DNA of 64,000 bases from Streptomyces sp. BK208 (GCF_004364245.1 NZ_SOAV01000010.1:1-64000), one strand, 5' to 3'. Positions 25,695-34,478 are shown, counted from the stretch's first letter. Notes: generated by a model from the letters alone, not told the origin. Numbers and translations: made by a program.

Positions 25695-26840
25695 TCAGCC
25701 CAGTTGGGGATCGACCACCCATTCGCCCCGGCGCATCACGCCCACCAGGTCGAAGGCGTCGTCCAGGACCACCAGGTCGGCGTCCTTGCCGGGCTCCAGG
25801 GAGCCGACCCGGTCGTCCAGGCCCAGCAGCCGCGCCGGGTTGGCCGAGATCGCCGCGACGACGTCCCCGACGGGCAGCCGGTCGACGGTCACCGCCCGCT
25901 TGAACGCGCGGTCCAGGGTGAGCGTGGAGCCCGCGATCGAGCCGCCCTCCACCAGCCGGGCCACGCCGTCGGCGACCTCGACCTCCAGCGGGCCGAGCAG
26001 ATAGCGGCCGTCGCCGAAGCCGGCCGCGTCCATCGCGTCGGTGATGAACGCGACCCGGGAGGCACCCGCGTGGTGGAAGGCCAGTTGCAGCGCGGCCGGG
26101 TGCAGGTGGGTGCCGTCGTTGATCAGCTCGACGGTGATCCGCTCGTCCTCAAGCAGCGCCGTGATCGGACCCGGGGCGCGGTGGCCGACCGGGGGCATCG
26201 CGTTGAAGAGGTGCGTGGCGACGGTCGCGCCCGCGTCGATGGCCCGCACGGTCTGCTCGTAGGTGGCGTCGGTGTGCCCGACGGCCGCGATCACGCCGTG
26301 CTCGACCAGCAGCCGTACGGAGTCCAGGCCGCCCGGCAGCTCGGTCGCCAGCGTCATCATCTTCGCGTGGCCGTGCGCCGCGTCGACCAGCTTGCGCACC
26401 TCGGCCGGGTCCGGGTCGCGCAGCAGCTGCTCGTCGTGGGCGCCCTTGCGGCAGGGGGAGATGAACGGCCCCTCGAAGTGGATGCCAACGATGTCGTCCT
26501 GCTGCGCGAGCTCGGCCAGCATCCCGGCGTGCCGGGCGAGGAAGTCCAGGTCGCCGGTGACGGCGGAGGCCACCACCGTGGTGGTGCCGTGCCTGCGGTG
26601 GGTCTCGACGCCCTTGAGGACGTCCTCCGCGGTGCCGCCGGCGAAGGAGGCGCCGCCGCCCCCGTGGTTGTGGATGTCGACGAAACCGGGGACCACCCAG
26701 TGGCCCGGCAGGTCGACGACCTGGGCCTGCGGGGGAGCCGTGTCCACGATCCGCGTGCCGTCGACGATCACGCGGCCGTCGTCCACGGTCCCGGTGGGCA
26801 GTACCACCCGGGCACCGGCGAGAACCTTGCTTGGGGCCAT
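25695..26840 (-). CDS. nagA: N-acetylglucosamine-6-phosphate deacetylase
   Basis: A 381-residue amidohydrolase. It removes acetate from GlcNAc-6-phosphate to give glucosamine-6-phosphate in the cytoplasm. Diagnostic features are the metal site PGFVDIHNHGGGG, the metal-ligand HFEGPFISP, HLFNAMPP, the catalytic Asp in FITDAMDAAG and the terminal GKDADLVVLD strand. The start ATG at 26840 overlaps the stop of the upstream ROK kinase gene by one base (TGATG), indicating one operon and translational coupling. In Streptomyces this pair is controlled by DasR; dre-like sites lie upstream of the first gene. Confidence 0.94.
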   Translation of the reverse strand: MAPSKVLAGARVVLPTGTVDDGRVIVDGTRIVDTAPPQAQVVDLPGHWVVPGFVDIHNHGGGGASFAGGTAEDVLKGVETHRRHGTTTVVASAVTGDLDFLARHAGMLAELAQQDDIVGIHFEGPFISPCRKGAHDEQLLRDPDPAEVRKLVDAAHGHAKMMTLATELPGGLDSVRLLVEHGVIAAVGHTDATYEQTVRAIDAGATVATHLFNAMPPVGHRAPGPITALLEDERITVELINDGTHLHPAALQLAFHHAGASRVAFITDAMDAAGFGDGRYLLGPLEVEVADGVARLVEGGSIAGSTLTLDRAFKRAVTVDRLPVGDVVAAISANPARLLGLDDRVGSLEPGKDADLVVLDDAFDLVGVMRRGEWVVDPQLG

Positions 26841-27823
26841 CAGGTGGTTACCTCCGGGGGAGTCGCGGTCGTGGAAGTCGTGGCGGTGGTGCCGGACGCC
26901 GTCGGAGCGGCGAGCAGGTCCCAGGCCATCAGCCCGGCACCCAGGCAGCCGGCGGTGTCCCCGAGTGCGGCGGGGACGATCTTCGGCAGCTTCTGGAAGG
27001 TGACGCGCCGCCGGACGGCGTCCCGCAGCGGTGTGAACAAGGTTTCCCCCGCCTCGGCGAGGCCGCCACCGATGATCAGGACCCGCGGGTCCAGCAGAGT
27101 GAGCGCGGCGACCAGCCCGTCGGCGAGCGCGTCCACCGCGTCCTGCCACACGGCGAGCGCACGGGCGTCGCCCGACTCGACGGCCTTGGCGCAGTCGGCG
27201 GCGTCCGCCGCCGGGTCGCCGCAGGCCTGGGCCCACGCCTGGCTGACCGCCGACGCGGAGGCGAACCGCTCCAGGCAGCCGCGCTGCCCGCACGGGCAGG
27301 CGATGCCGCCGGGGCGCACGACGACGTGGCCGATCTCGCCCGCGAAGCCGTGGGCGCCCGCCTCGACGCGTCCGTCGATGCCGATGGCACCCGCGATCCC
27401 GGTGCCCAGCGGCACGAACAGGAACCGGTCGGCGCCCCGGCCGGCACCGATCCGGCCCTCGGCGAGTCCGCCGGTGCGCACGTCGTGGCCGAGGGCGACC
27501 GGAACGGAGCCGAGCCGTTCGCCGAGCAGCGCCCGCAGCGGTACGTCGCGCCAGCCGAGGTTGGCCGCGTAGACGGCGACGCCCTGCTCGGCGTCGACGA
27601 TGCCGGGGACGGCGACGCCGGCGGCGCGGGCCGGCTCGCCGAAGCGGTCGGCGCCGTAGGCCCGCAGCTCGGCGGCGAAGTCGAGGATGCCGGCGACGAC
27701 CGCCTCGGGGCCCCGCTCGCGGCCGGTGGCCCGGCGCGCCTGGTGCAGCAGCTCGCCCCCCGGCCCCGCCAGGGCGGCCTTCATCCCGGTGCCGCCCACA
27801 TCGAGGGCGATGACATGTCTCAC
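26840..27823 (-). CDS. nagK: ROK-family sugar kinase (probable N-acetylglucosamine kinase)
   Basis: A 327-residue ROK kinase. The N-terminal ALDVGGTGMKAAL is the phosphate-binding ATPase motif, the zinc-binding signature is ACPCGQRGCLE and the catalytic region GTGIAGAIGIDG is intact. ROK members beside nagA usually phosphorylate GlcNAc (NagK), which is the most likely substrate. The GTG start at 27823 has no ribosome site, but a CACACT hexamer ends 6 nt upstream, suggesting a leaderless mRNA. A TAGACC -35-like element 18 bp before it falls inside the dre-like operator, so DasR bound there would block the promoter. Confidence 0.85.
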   Translation of the reverse strand: MRHVIALDVGGTGMKAALAGPGGELLHQARRATGRERGPEAVVAGILDFAAELRAYGADRFGEPARAAGVAVPGIVDAEQGVAVYAANLGWRDVPLRALLGERLGSVPVALGHDVRTGGLAEGRIGAGRGADRFLFVPLGTGIAGAIGIDGRVEAGAHGFAGEIGHVVVRPGGIACPCGQRGCLERFASASAVSQAWAQACGDPAADAADCAKAVESGDARALAVWQDAVDALADGLVAALTLLDPRVLIIGGGLAEAGETLFTPLRDAVRRRVTFQKLPKIVPAALGDTAGCLGAGLMAWDLLAAPTASGTTATTSTTATPPEVTT

Positions 27824-27850
27824 GGGGACAGTGTGGCCCGTCTACCCGGG

Positions 27851-27866
27851 AGAGGTCTAGTCCACT
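27851..27866. promoter_or_regulatory. dre-like DasR operator 1
   Basis: AGAGGTCTAGTCCACT matches the DasR consensus ACTGGTCTAGACCACT at 13 of 16 positions. It lies 28-43 bp upstream of the ROK kinase start and about 135 bp upstream of the divergent solute-binding gene. Confidence 0.75.
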
Positions 27867-27868
27867 TA

Positions 27869-27884
27869 CGTGGTGTAGACCTTA
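27869..27884. promoter_or_regulatory. dre-like DasR operator 2 (weaker)
   Basis: CGTGGTGTAGACCTTA keeps the TGGTNTAGACC core and matches the consensus at 10 of 16 positions. It follows the first site by 2 bp, giving a tandem pair. Confidence 0.55.
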
Positions 27885-27999
27885 ATCCGGTAAGCGAACG
27901 CGCGAACGAGCAGAGAACAACGCGGGTGAACGACGCGGGGGACGACGCGAGTGGACGGCGCGGGGTGAACGACGAGTCGTCGGCAGGGTTGGGGAACAG

Positions 28000-29265
28000 G
28001 TGCAGCGGCGTAGGACAGGAATGATCGCGGTGGTGTCCGCACTGGGCATGACGGCGGTCCTCGGCGGCTGCGGCCTCACCGGCGACTCCGGCGAGGTGAC
28101 ACTCGAGCTCGTCGCCGCCGACTACGGCGACAGCAAGGACAACAGCTCCCAGAAGTACTGGGACGAGCTGGTGAAGTCCTACGAGGCCAAGAACCCCGAC
28201 GTGCACGTGGACGTCACCGTCTACTCCTGGAGCGACGTGGACCGCGAGGTCCGCGAGCTGGTCGAGGCCGGCAAGGCCCCCGCCATGGCGCAGATCGGCG
28301 CCTACTCCGACTACGCGGACCAGGACCTGCTCTACCGGGCCGACGACGTGCTCTCCATCCCGGTCCAGGCCGACTTCGTCTCCCAGCTGGCCGGGGCCGG
28401 CCAGGTCAACGGCGTGCAGTACGGCATGCCCTTCGCCGCCTCCACCCGGGTGCTCTTCTACAACAAGACCCTCTTCGCCGAGGCCGGCGTCACCCCGCCC
28501 ACGTCCTGGGACGACCTCGCCGAGGCCGCCGAGGCGCTCAAGGAGAAGGGCGTGAAGTACCCGTACGCCCTGCCGCTGGGCGCCGAGGAGGCGCAGGCCG
28601 AGACGATGCAGTGGATGCTCAGCGGGGGCGGCGGCTACACCGACGACGTCGGCACCTACTCCGTCGACTCCCCGCAGAACGTCACCACCTTCACCTGGCT
28701 GCGCGACGAACTGGTCGCCAAGGGCCTGACCGGCCCGGTCGCCCCCGGCAAGCTGGACCGCGCCGACGCCTTCGCCGCCTTCGCCAACGGCGACGTCGGC
28801 ATGCTCAACGGGCACCCCTCGCTGATGAAGACGGCGTCCGGCAAGGGCGTGAAGTACGGCATGGTGACCACCCCCGGCGTCGACGGCGAGAGCGAGAACA
28901 CCCTCGGGGTCACCGACTGGATGACGGCCTTCAAGAAGAACGGCCACCAGAAGGAGATCGGCGAGTTCCTCGACTTCGTCTACAGCGAGGAGAACGTCGT
29001 CGACTTCTCCCGCGAGTACGACCTGCTGCCGGTGACCACCTCGGCGTCGCGGACCATGAGCGGCGCGGCGGAGGACGAGAAGCTCAAGCCGTTCCTCGAC
29101 GAGCTGCTGCTCTCCGAGCTGTACCCGGTGGGCAAGACCTCCTGGGCCTCGGTCAGCGCGGACGTCAAGAAGCGCATCGGCCAGGCGGTCGCCCCCGGGG
29201 GCAGCCCCAAAGACGTACTCGCCCAGATCCAGCTGACGGCGATGCGGGCGGGCAGCGGGGAATAG
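28000..29265 (+). CDS. Extracellular solute-binding lipoprotein of an ABC sugar importer
   Basis: A 421-residue family-1 solute-binding protein. The signal peptide ends in the lipobox VLGGC (Cys near residue 24), followed by a two-lobed binding fold (VTLELVAADYGDS, YGMPFAASTRVLFYNKTLFAEAG). The starts GTG 28000 and ATG 28021 are both possible; AGGACAGGA precedes the latter. It is divergent from the ROK kinase-nagA operon and shares the dre-bearing intergenic region, which points to an amino sugar or chitin-derived ligand. No permease or ATPase genes accompany it, so it must use components encoded elsewhere. Confidence 0.85.
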   Translation: MQRRRTGMIAVVSALGMTAVLGGCGLTGDSGEVTLELVAADYGDSKDNSSQKYWDELVKSYEAKNPDVHVDVTVYSWSDVDREVRELVEAGKAPAMAQIGAYSDYADQDLLYRADDVLSIPVQADFVSQLAGAGQVNGVQYGMPFAASTRVLFYNKTLFAEAGVTPPTSWDDLAEAAEALKEKGVKYPYALPLGAEEAQAETMQWMLSGGGGYTDDVGTYSVDSPQNVTTFTWLRDELVAKGLTGPVAPGKLDRADAFAAFANGDVGMLNGHPSLMKTASGKGVKYGMVTTPGVDGESENTLGVTDWMTAFKKNGHQKEIGEFLDFVYSEENVVDFSREYDLLPVTTSASRTMSGAAEDEKLKPFLDELLLSELYPVGKTSWASVSADVKKRIGQAVAPGGSPKDVLAQIQLTAMRAGSGE

Positions 29266-29311
29266 CCGCGGGGCGGGCGCGCTGTCGGTGGCGGGCGTTA
29301 CGGTGCCCTAC

Positions 29312-29545
29312 ATGGACCTGGGAGAGCTGGCCGAGCGGGAGCGGGGCATCCTCGCACTGGAACGCCGGGGCTTCTCCGGCCCCGGCGCCAAGGAGCGCGC
29401 CGTCCGCGAGGAGCTGGGCCTGGCCCCCGTCCGCTACTACCAGCTCCTCAACGCCCTCCTGGACGACCCCCGCGCCCTCGCCGCCGACCCGGTGACGGTC
29501 AACCGCCTGCGCCGCGTACGCGAGTCGCGCCGCGCGGAGCGCTAG
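29312..29545 (+). CDS. DUF3263 small protein
   Basis: A 77-residue helical protein of the actinobacterial DUF3263 family (ERERGILALERRGFSGPGAKERAVREELGL and RYYQLLNALLDDPRAL). The predicted helix-turn-helix-like core suggests a small DNA- or RNA-binding protein, but no function is known. The ATG at 29312 has TACGGT 7 nt upstream and no ribosome site, a leaderless pattern. It precedes otsB by 79 bp. Confidence 0.75.
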   Translation: MDLGELAERERGILALERRGFSGPGAKERAVREELGLAPVRYYQLLNALLDDPRALAADPVTVNRLRRVRESRRAER

Positions 29546-29624
29546 AGCGCCCGCGTCCCGCCGGTTCGGACGGGCGGACCGCGGGGGAGGCGTGCGCCCG
29601 GCCCGTGCGGGATAGGTTCGCGGT

Positions 29625-30494
29625 ATGGGCAGCCACCAGGACTCCACCCGAGACGACTCCCCGCACTCCCTGCCGACGCCCGCGACCGCGGCCGGCCGCG
29701 AAGGGCTCGACGCCCTCCTCGCGCACCCGGGCCGCGCGGTGGTCGCGCTGGACTTCGACGGCACGCTCGCCCCGATCGTGCCCGACCCCGACCAGGCCCG
29801 CGCCCACCCGGACGCCGTACCGGCGCTCGCGGCCCTGGCGCCGAAGGTCGCCTCGATCGCGGTGATCACCGGCCGCCCCGCCGAGGTCGCGGTCGGTCAC
29901 GGCGGCTTCGCCGGTGTACCCGGACTCGACCGCCTCGTCGTCCTCGGCCACTACGGCGCCGAGCGCTGGGACGCCGCCACCGGCACCCTCACCACGCCCG
30001 AGCCGCACCCCGGCGTCACCGCCGTCCGCGCCGAGCTGCCGGGGCTGCTGGAGCGGTCCGGGGCGGCGGAGGGCACCTGGACGGAGGACAAGGGCCACGC
30101 GGTCGCCGTCCACACCCGCCGCGCCCCCGACCCGCGGGCCGCCTTCGACACCCTGCGCGCTCCCCTCGCCGACCTGGCCTCCCGTCACGGCCTGATCGTC
30201 GAGCCCGGCCGCATGGTCCTGGAGCTGCGCCCGCCCGGCATGGACAAGGGCGCCGCCCTCAGGTCGTACGTCCACTCCCTCGGCGCCGCCTCCGTCCTCT
30301 TCGCCGGGGACGACCTCGGCGACCTCCCGGCCTACGCGGCCGTCGACACCCTCCGCGCCGAGGGCATCCCGGGGCTCCTGGTCTGCAGCGGAAGCGACGA
30401 GGTGACGGAACTGAGCAAGCGCGCGGACGTCGAGGTGCCCGGCCCGGCCGGAGTGGTGGCCCTCCTGGCGGCCCTCGCGCACCGGCTGGCCTGA
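29625..30494 (+). CDS. otsB: Trehalose-6-phosphate phosphatase
   Basis: A 289-residue HAD-superfamily phosphatase of the OtsB family. It converts trehalose-6-phosphate to trehalose. Motif I ALDFDGTLAPI contains the nucleophile Asp, the cap-region RPAEVAVG and the C-terminal GDDLGDLPAY supply the other HAD motifs. The ATG at 29625 is preceded by TAGGTT with a 6-nt gap, so the mRNA is probably leaderless. The partner synthase otsA is 740 bp away on the opposite strand, separated by a repeat-containing lipoprotein gene. Confidence 0.92.
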   Translation: MGSHQDSTRDDSPHSLPTPATAAGREGLDALLAHPGRAVVALDFDGTLAPIVPDPDQARAHPDAVPALAALAPKVASIAVITGRPAEVAVGHGGFAGVPGLDRLVVLGHYGAERWDAATGTLTTPEPHPGVTAVRAELPGLLERSGAAEGTWTEDKGHAVAVHTRRAPDPRAAFDTLRAPLADLASRHGLIVEPGRMVLELRPPGMDKGAALRSYVHSLGAASVLFAGDDLGDLPAYAAVDTLRAEGIPGLLVCSGSDEVTELSKRADVEVPGPAGVVALLAALAHRLA

Positions 30495-30637
30495 GACAAC
30501 GTCACGGCCGTTTCCCCCGCCCGTCACAGGCGTGTCCGGACGCCGGTGGCGGGGCAACCCGGTCCGCGGCCCCCGGCTCTTGCACGCCGTAGAGCCTGTT
30601 CACCGAGGCGCAGGCCCAGGACCGTGGAGGAACCGCC

Positions 30638-31222
30638 ATGACCGTTCGGAAGACCCCGATGCTCGCCCTCGCCACCGTCGCCCTCGGCCTGGCGCTCACC
30701 GCCTGCGGCACCGGCCAGGACGGCGGCGGCCCCCACGACGCCCTGGCCTCCGGCTCACCCACCGCCACCGCGCCCCCCGCGGCCGGCAAGGGCACCGCCA
30801 CCGGCGGCTCGTCGTCCGGCGCCCCGAAGCAGGACGGGGTGAAGTGCACGGACCAGCTCGACTACGCCGGTGACCCGCGGTCGAACGCGGAGATCAACTC
30901 GATCGGCGCGGACACCGGCACCTGCCCCGCCCCGCGGACCGGCGGCTCGTCGTCCGGCGCTCCGAAGGGGGACGGGGTGAAGTGCACGGATCAGCTCGAC
31001 TACGCGGGCGACCCGCGGTCGAACGCGGAGATCAACTCGATCGGCGCGGACACCGGCACCTGCCCCGCCCCGCGGACCGGCGGCTCGTCGTCCGGCGCTC
31101 CGAAGGGGGACGGGGTGAAGTGCACGGATCAGCTCGACTACGCGGGCGACCCGCGGTCGAACGCGGAGATCAACTCGATCGGCGCGGACACCGGCACCTG
31201 CCCGCCGGTCCAGGCCGGGTAG
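30638..31222 (+). CDS. Lipoprotein with three 46-residue tandem repeats
   Basis: A 194-residue predicted lipoprotein. The signal peptide ends in LALTAC (lipobox, Cys near residue 23). After a short Ala/Pro/Thr linker come three copies of a 46-residue module (GGSSSGAPK, then DGVKCTDQLDYAGDPRS, then NAEINSIGADTGTCP), each with two Cys that could pair. I recognise no family. The start ATG has GGAGG upstream. Copies 2 and 3 are identical at DNA level over almost their full length, so copy number may vary between strains. It lies between otsB and otsA but nothing links it to trehalose. Confidence 0.75.
   Translation: MTVRKTPMLALATVALGLALTACGTGQDGGGPHDALASGSPTATAPPAAGKGTATGGSSSGAPKQDGVKCTDQLDYAGDPRSNAEINSIGADTGTCPAPRTGGSSSGAPKGDGVKCTDQLDYAGDPRSNAEINSIGADTGTCPAPRTGGSSSGAPKGDGVKCTDQLDYAGDPRSNAEINSIGADTGTCPPVQAG
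30803..31216 (+). repeat. Three tandem 138-bp direct repeats inside a lipoprotein gene
   Basis: Units start at 30803, 30941 and 31079. Units 1 and 2 differ at six positions, changing one residue (Gln to Gly). Units 2 and 3 are identical except for the last dozen bases. The exact 138-bp period keeps the reading frame. Confidence 0.92.
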
Positions 31223-31236
31223 CCCGCGCCCGCCCG

Positions 31237-32640
31237 TCAGCCCCGCAACGCGTCGAGCTGCTCCAGGAACCACCGCGCCGGGGGCAGCGCGGTGCCGGCG
31301 GCCGCCAGCCGCTTCGACCGCTCGGCCCGTTCCCCGGCCGGCAGGCCGAGCGCCCGGTGCAGCGCGTCGGCGGTCCCCACCACGTCGTACGGGTTCACCA
31401 CCACCGCGTCCTCGCCCAGCTCCTCGTACGCCCCCGCCTCCCGCGACAGCACCAGCGCACACCCCGCGTCGGAGACCACCGGCACCTCCTTCGCGACCAG
31501 GTTCATCCCGTCCCGGACGGGGTTGACGAGCGCCACGTCCGCCAGCCGGTAGGCGGCCAGCGACCGCGCGAAGTCGTCCTTCAGGTTCAGCACCACCGGC
31601 GTCCACCCCGGCGTGCCGAACTCCTCGTTGATCGCCTCCGCGACCCGCCGCACCTCGGCCGTGTAGTCCCGGTACACGGCGAGATCCTGCCGCGAGGGGT
31701 AGGCGAAGGCGACGTGCACGACCCGCTCGCGCCACTCGGGCCGCCCCGCCAGCAGCTCCCGGTACGCCAGCAGCCCCCGCACGATGTTCTTGGACAGCTC
31801 GGTCCGGTCCACCCGCACGACGGTGCGGCGCGGGCTCCCGTCCGGCGCCGTGCCGATCTCCTCCCGCAGAACCGCCATCCGGTCCTCGACGTCGGCCTCG
31901 TGCGAGCGCTTCCGCAGGAAGTCGCCGTCGGCGCCGAGCCCGTGCACGCCGATCTCCGTACCGCCGAGCCCGCCCACCACGGCGTCGCAGCAGGCGGTGA
32001 ACGCGTCGGCCCAGCGCCGGGTGAGGAACCCGAGCCGGTCGGCGCCCAGCATCCCGCGCAGCACCTGCTCGGCGATGTCGTCCGGCAGCAGCCGGAAGTA
32101 GTCGACCGGAGCCCACGGCGTGTGCGAGAAGTGGCCGATCCTGAGGTCGGGGCGCAGCTCGCGCAGCATCCCCGGCACCAGCGTCAGGTGGTAGTCCTGC
32201 ACGATCGCGACCGCGCCCTCGGCCGCCTCCTCGGCCAGCGCCTCGGCGAAGGCCCGGTTGTACGCCTCGTAGGAGGCCCACTGCCGCCGGAACTCCGCGT
32301 CGAAGACCGGCTCCAGGGGCGTCTGGTAGAGCATGTGGTGCACGAACCACAGCACCGAGTTGGCGATCCCGTTGTACGCGTCCGCGTGCACGTCGGCCGG
32401 CACGTCCAGCATCCGTACGCCGTCCTCGCCGACCCCGCGCCGCACCGCCTCGCGGTCGCCCTCGCCGAGTGCCGAGCACACCCACAGCGCGCCGGCGTCC
32501 GGCCCGATGGCCGAGAGCCCCGAGACCAGACCGCCACCGCCCCGTTTGGCGTGCAGCGACCCGTCCTCCCGCACCTCGTACGAAACCGGTCCCCGATTGG
32601 ACGCGACCAGCACCTGAGCAGCACCGAAGCTTGAAGCCAT
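31237..32640 (-). CDS. otsA: Trehalose-6-phosphate synthase
   Basis: A 467-residue GT20 glycosyltransferase that joins UDP-glucose (or GDP-glucose) to glucose-6-phosphate. Typical blocks are VLVASNRGPVSY with GGGGLVSGLSAI, the acceptor-site VQDYHLTLVPGMLRELRPDLRI region, RVDRTELSKNI and the C-terminal NPVRDGMNLVAKE. It starts at ATG 32640; TAGGTT lies 7 nt upstream (leaderless pattern). It is of normal family length. Together with otsB it makes trehalose, a main spore and osmotic-stress solute in Streptomyces. Confidence 0.93.
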   Translation of the reverse strand: MASSFGAAQVLVASNRGPVSYEVREDGSLHAKRGGGGLVSGLSAIGPDAGALWVCSALGEGDREAVRRGVGEDGVRMLDVPADVHADAYNGIANSVLWFVHHMLYQTPLEPVFDAEFRRQWASYEAYNRAFAEALAEEAAEGAVAIVQDYHLTLVPGMLRELRPDLRIGHFSHTPWAPVDYFRLLPDDIAEQVLRGMLGADRLGFLTRRWADAFTACCDAVVGGLGGTEIGVHGLGADGDFLRKRSHEADVEDRMAVLREEIGTAPDGSPRRTVVRVDRTELSKNIVRGLLAYRELLAGRPEWRERVVHVAFAYPSRQDLAVYRDYTAEVRRVAEAINEEFGTPGWTPVVLNLKDDFARSLAAYRLADVALVNPVRDGMNLVAKEVPVVSDAGCALVLSREAGAYEELGEDAVVVNPYDVVGTADALHRALGLPAGERAERSKRLAAAGTALPPARWFLEQLDALRG

Positions 32641-32786
32641 ACGCCTCAACCTAGCCCGGCCCCTCAGACCTCAAACGTGCGCAGGCGTCCCCTCGGCTGC
32701 GATTCGGTCACACGACTTGTGCAGGAAGTGTGAACAGGCCGAGGATGTGCGGTGCGCATTTCAACTATCTGGGGGGTGGGCGAAGC

Positions 32787-33521
32787 ATGCCCATACGTAC
32801 ACGGCGCCCGCGCACCGGCGGACTCGCCGGCACGGCGGCGCTGATCGCGGCCGGCGCCCTGGCCCTGGCGGGCTGCGGCGACGGCGACACGGGGACGAGG
32901 GCGGACGAGCCGGCCGCGGCGGTCACGCCGGCCGCCACCGCCACCGGCACGGCGACGCCGGGCGACAGCCCCACCCCCGAGGCGTCCCCCGCCACCGGGA
33001 CCCCGGCTCCGGCGCCCACCCCCACGCCCACCCCCGTCACGCTGCCGGACCTCACCGGCGGCAGCATCGCGGCGGCCGTCCGCGCCGCCGAGAAGGCGGA
33101 CGTCGGCTACACCGTGGTCCTCCAGGGCACCGGGCAGCGGGCCTCCTCCTGGGGCAGCGGCGAGAAGGTCTGCGAGCAGAGCGGCGGCTCCGGCGCCGTG
33201 ACCTTCACCGTCCCCCGCGACGGTCGCGACTGCGCCGGGCGCCTGCTGCACACGCCGAAGCCGACCCCGAAGCCGTCGAAGACACGGGACGGCGGCACGG
33301 GCACAACCAGCGGCGGTACGGGCGGCACCGGGGGCGGCGGTACCGGCGGCGGCTCCGGCGCCTGCGAGCTGAAGAGCCCCGCGGGCAACTGCTACGCCGA
33401 CGGCCAGTTCTGCGCGAACAAGCACCACGGACTGAGCACCCACGGCCGGGGCGGCGAGTACCTGACCTGCGAGCAGGACTCGGCGGGCCGGTGGCGCTGG
33501 TCGGACGGCGTCCCGGGGTGA
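32787..33521 (+). CDS. Lipoprotein with PASTA-like domain
   Basis: A 244-residue predicted lipoprotein (lipobox ALAGC, Cys near residue 31). A Pro/Thr-rich linker leads to a segment resembling a PASTA domain (VTLPDLTGGSIAAAVRAAEKADVGYTVV, about 85-150), then a Gly/Thr-rich linker and a small Cys-rich C-terminal module (ELKSPAGNCYADGQFCANK, HGRGGEYLTCEQ). PASTA domains bind peptidoglycan or muropeptides, so a cell-envelope role is plausible but unproved. The start ATG at 32787 has GGGGGGTGGG upstream. Confidence 0.7.
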   Translation: MPIRTRRPRTGGLAGTAALIAAGALALAGCGDGDTGTRADEPAAAVTPAATATGTATPGDSPTPEASPATGTPAPAPTPTPTPVTLPDLTGGSIAAAVRAAEKADVGYTVVLQGTGQRASSWGSGEKVCEQSGGSGAVTFTVPRDGRDCAGRLLHTPKPTPKPSKTRDGGTGTTSGGTGGTGGGGTGGGSGACELKSPAGNCYADGQFCANKHHGLSTHGRGGEYLTCEQDSAGRWRWSDGVPG

Positions 33522-33533
33522 GACCCCCGAGGC

Positions 33534-34478
33534 CTACGCCACCCTCCGGGCCGCGTACTCCGCGATGTCCGTCATCGGGGGCCGTTCCTCGGTGTCCACG
33601 GCGTGGGTGCGCGCCTCGAAGCCGTCGGCGCCCCGCTCGAACTGGGTGAGGGCCGGCCGGAGCAGGTGGCCGCGGGCCAGCCGGAGCTGGGCGGTGCGGT
33701 AGATCGCGGCGGCCATCCGGCCCAGCGCCCGGCCGTCCTGGTGGCGGTGGACGCGCACCCCGACGTCGACCTGCGCGAGCGCGTCCAGCCCCACCAGGTG
33801 CAACGCGTCGACCAGCATGCCCAGTTCGACGCCGTAGCCGACCGGGAACGGGAGCCGTTCCAGCAGCGAGCGGCGGGCCGCGTACTCGCCGCCCAGCGGC
33901 TGGACGAAGCCGGCCAGCTGCGGCCAGTGCATGTTGAGCAGCGGGCGGGCCATCAGCTCCGTGACCCGGCCGCCCTGCCCGGGGGCGGCGCCGAGCGGAC
34001 GGTCGTACATGGCCTTGACGAGGTGCACGTCCGGGTCGGTCAGCAGCGGGCCCACGATCCCGGAGACGAAGTCGGCGGAGAACTCGCGCAGGTCGGCGTC
34101 GACGAAGCAGACGATGTCCCCGCCGGTGACCAGCAGCGAGCGCCACAGCACCTCGCCCTTGCCGGGCACGGCGGGGATGCGGGGCAGGATCGCGTCGCGG
34201 TGCACGACGCGCGCACCGGCCGCCGCGGCCACCTGCGAGGTACGGTCGCTCGACCCGGAGTCCACGACCACGACCTCGTCGACGAGCGGGACCCGGCCCA
34301 TCAGCTCCCGCCGGATCACCGTGACGATGTCGCCGACCGTGGCCTCCTCGTCCAGCGCGGGGAGCACCACGCTGACCGACTGCCCGGTGGCGCGCTTGGC
34401 GGACAGGAGCTGCTGGACCGGCCGGTCCGCGGCGCGCCAGGAGCGTGCGGCCAGCCAGCGCTCGACTTCTTCCAGCAC
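33534..34478 (-). CDS. gpgS: Glucosyl-3-phosphoglycerate synthase-like glycosyltransferase (GT81)
   Basis: A 314-residue GT-A fold enzyme close to actinobacterial GpgS, which transfers glucose from UDP-glucose to 3-phosphoglycerate, the first step to glucosylglycerate and methylglucose lipopolysaccharide. Diagnostic parts are VSVVLPALDEEATVG, VVVVDSGSSDRT, the nucleotide-metal motif FVDADLREF and the acceptor region PLGGEYAARRSLLERLPF. The GTG at 34478 has AAAGGAG 9 nt upstream. Being next to otsA/otsB, it forms a compatible-solute neighbourhood. No GpgP phosphatase is adjacent. Confidence 0.83.
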   Translation of the reverse strand: MLEEVERWLAARSWRAADRPVQQLLSAKRATGQSVSVVLPALDEEATVGDIVTVIRRELMGRVPLVDEVVVVDSGSSDRTSQVAAAAGARVVHRDAILPRIPAVPGKGEVLWRSLLVTGGDIVCFVDADLREFSADFVSGIVGPLLTDPDVHLVKAMYDRPLGAAPGQGGRVTELMARPLLNMHWPQLAGFVQPLGGEYAARRSLLERLPFPVGYGVELGMLVDALHLVGLDALAQVDVGVRVHRHQDGRALGRMAAAIYRTAQLRLARGHLLRPALTQFERGADGFEARTHAVDTEERPPMTDIAEYAARRVA

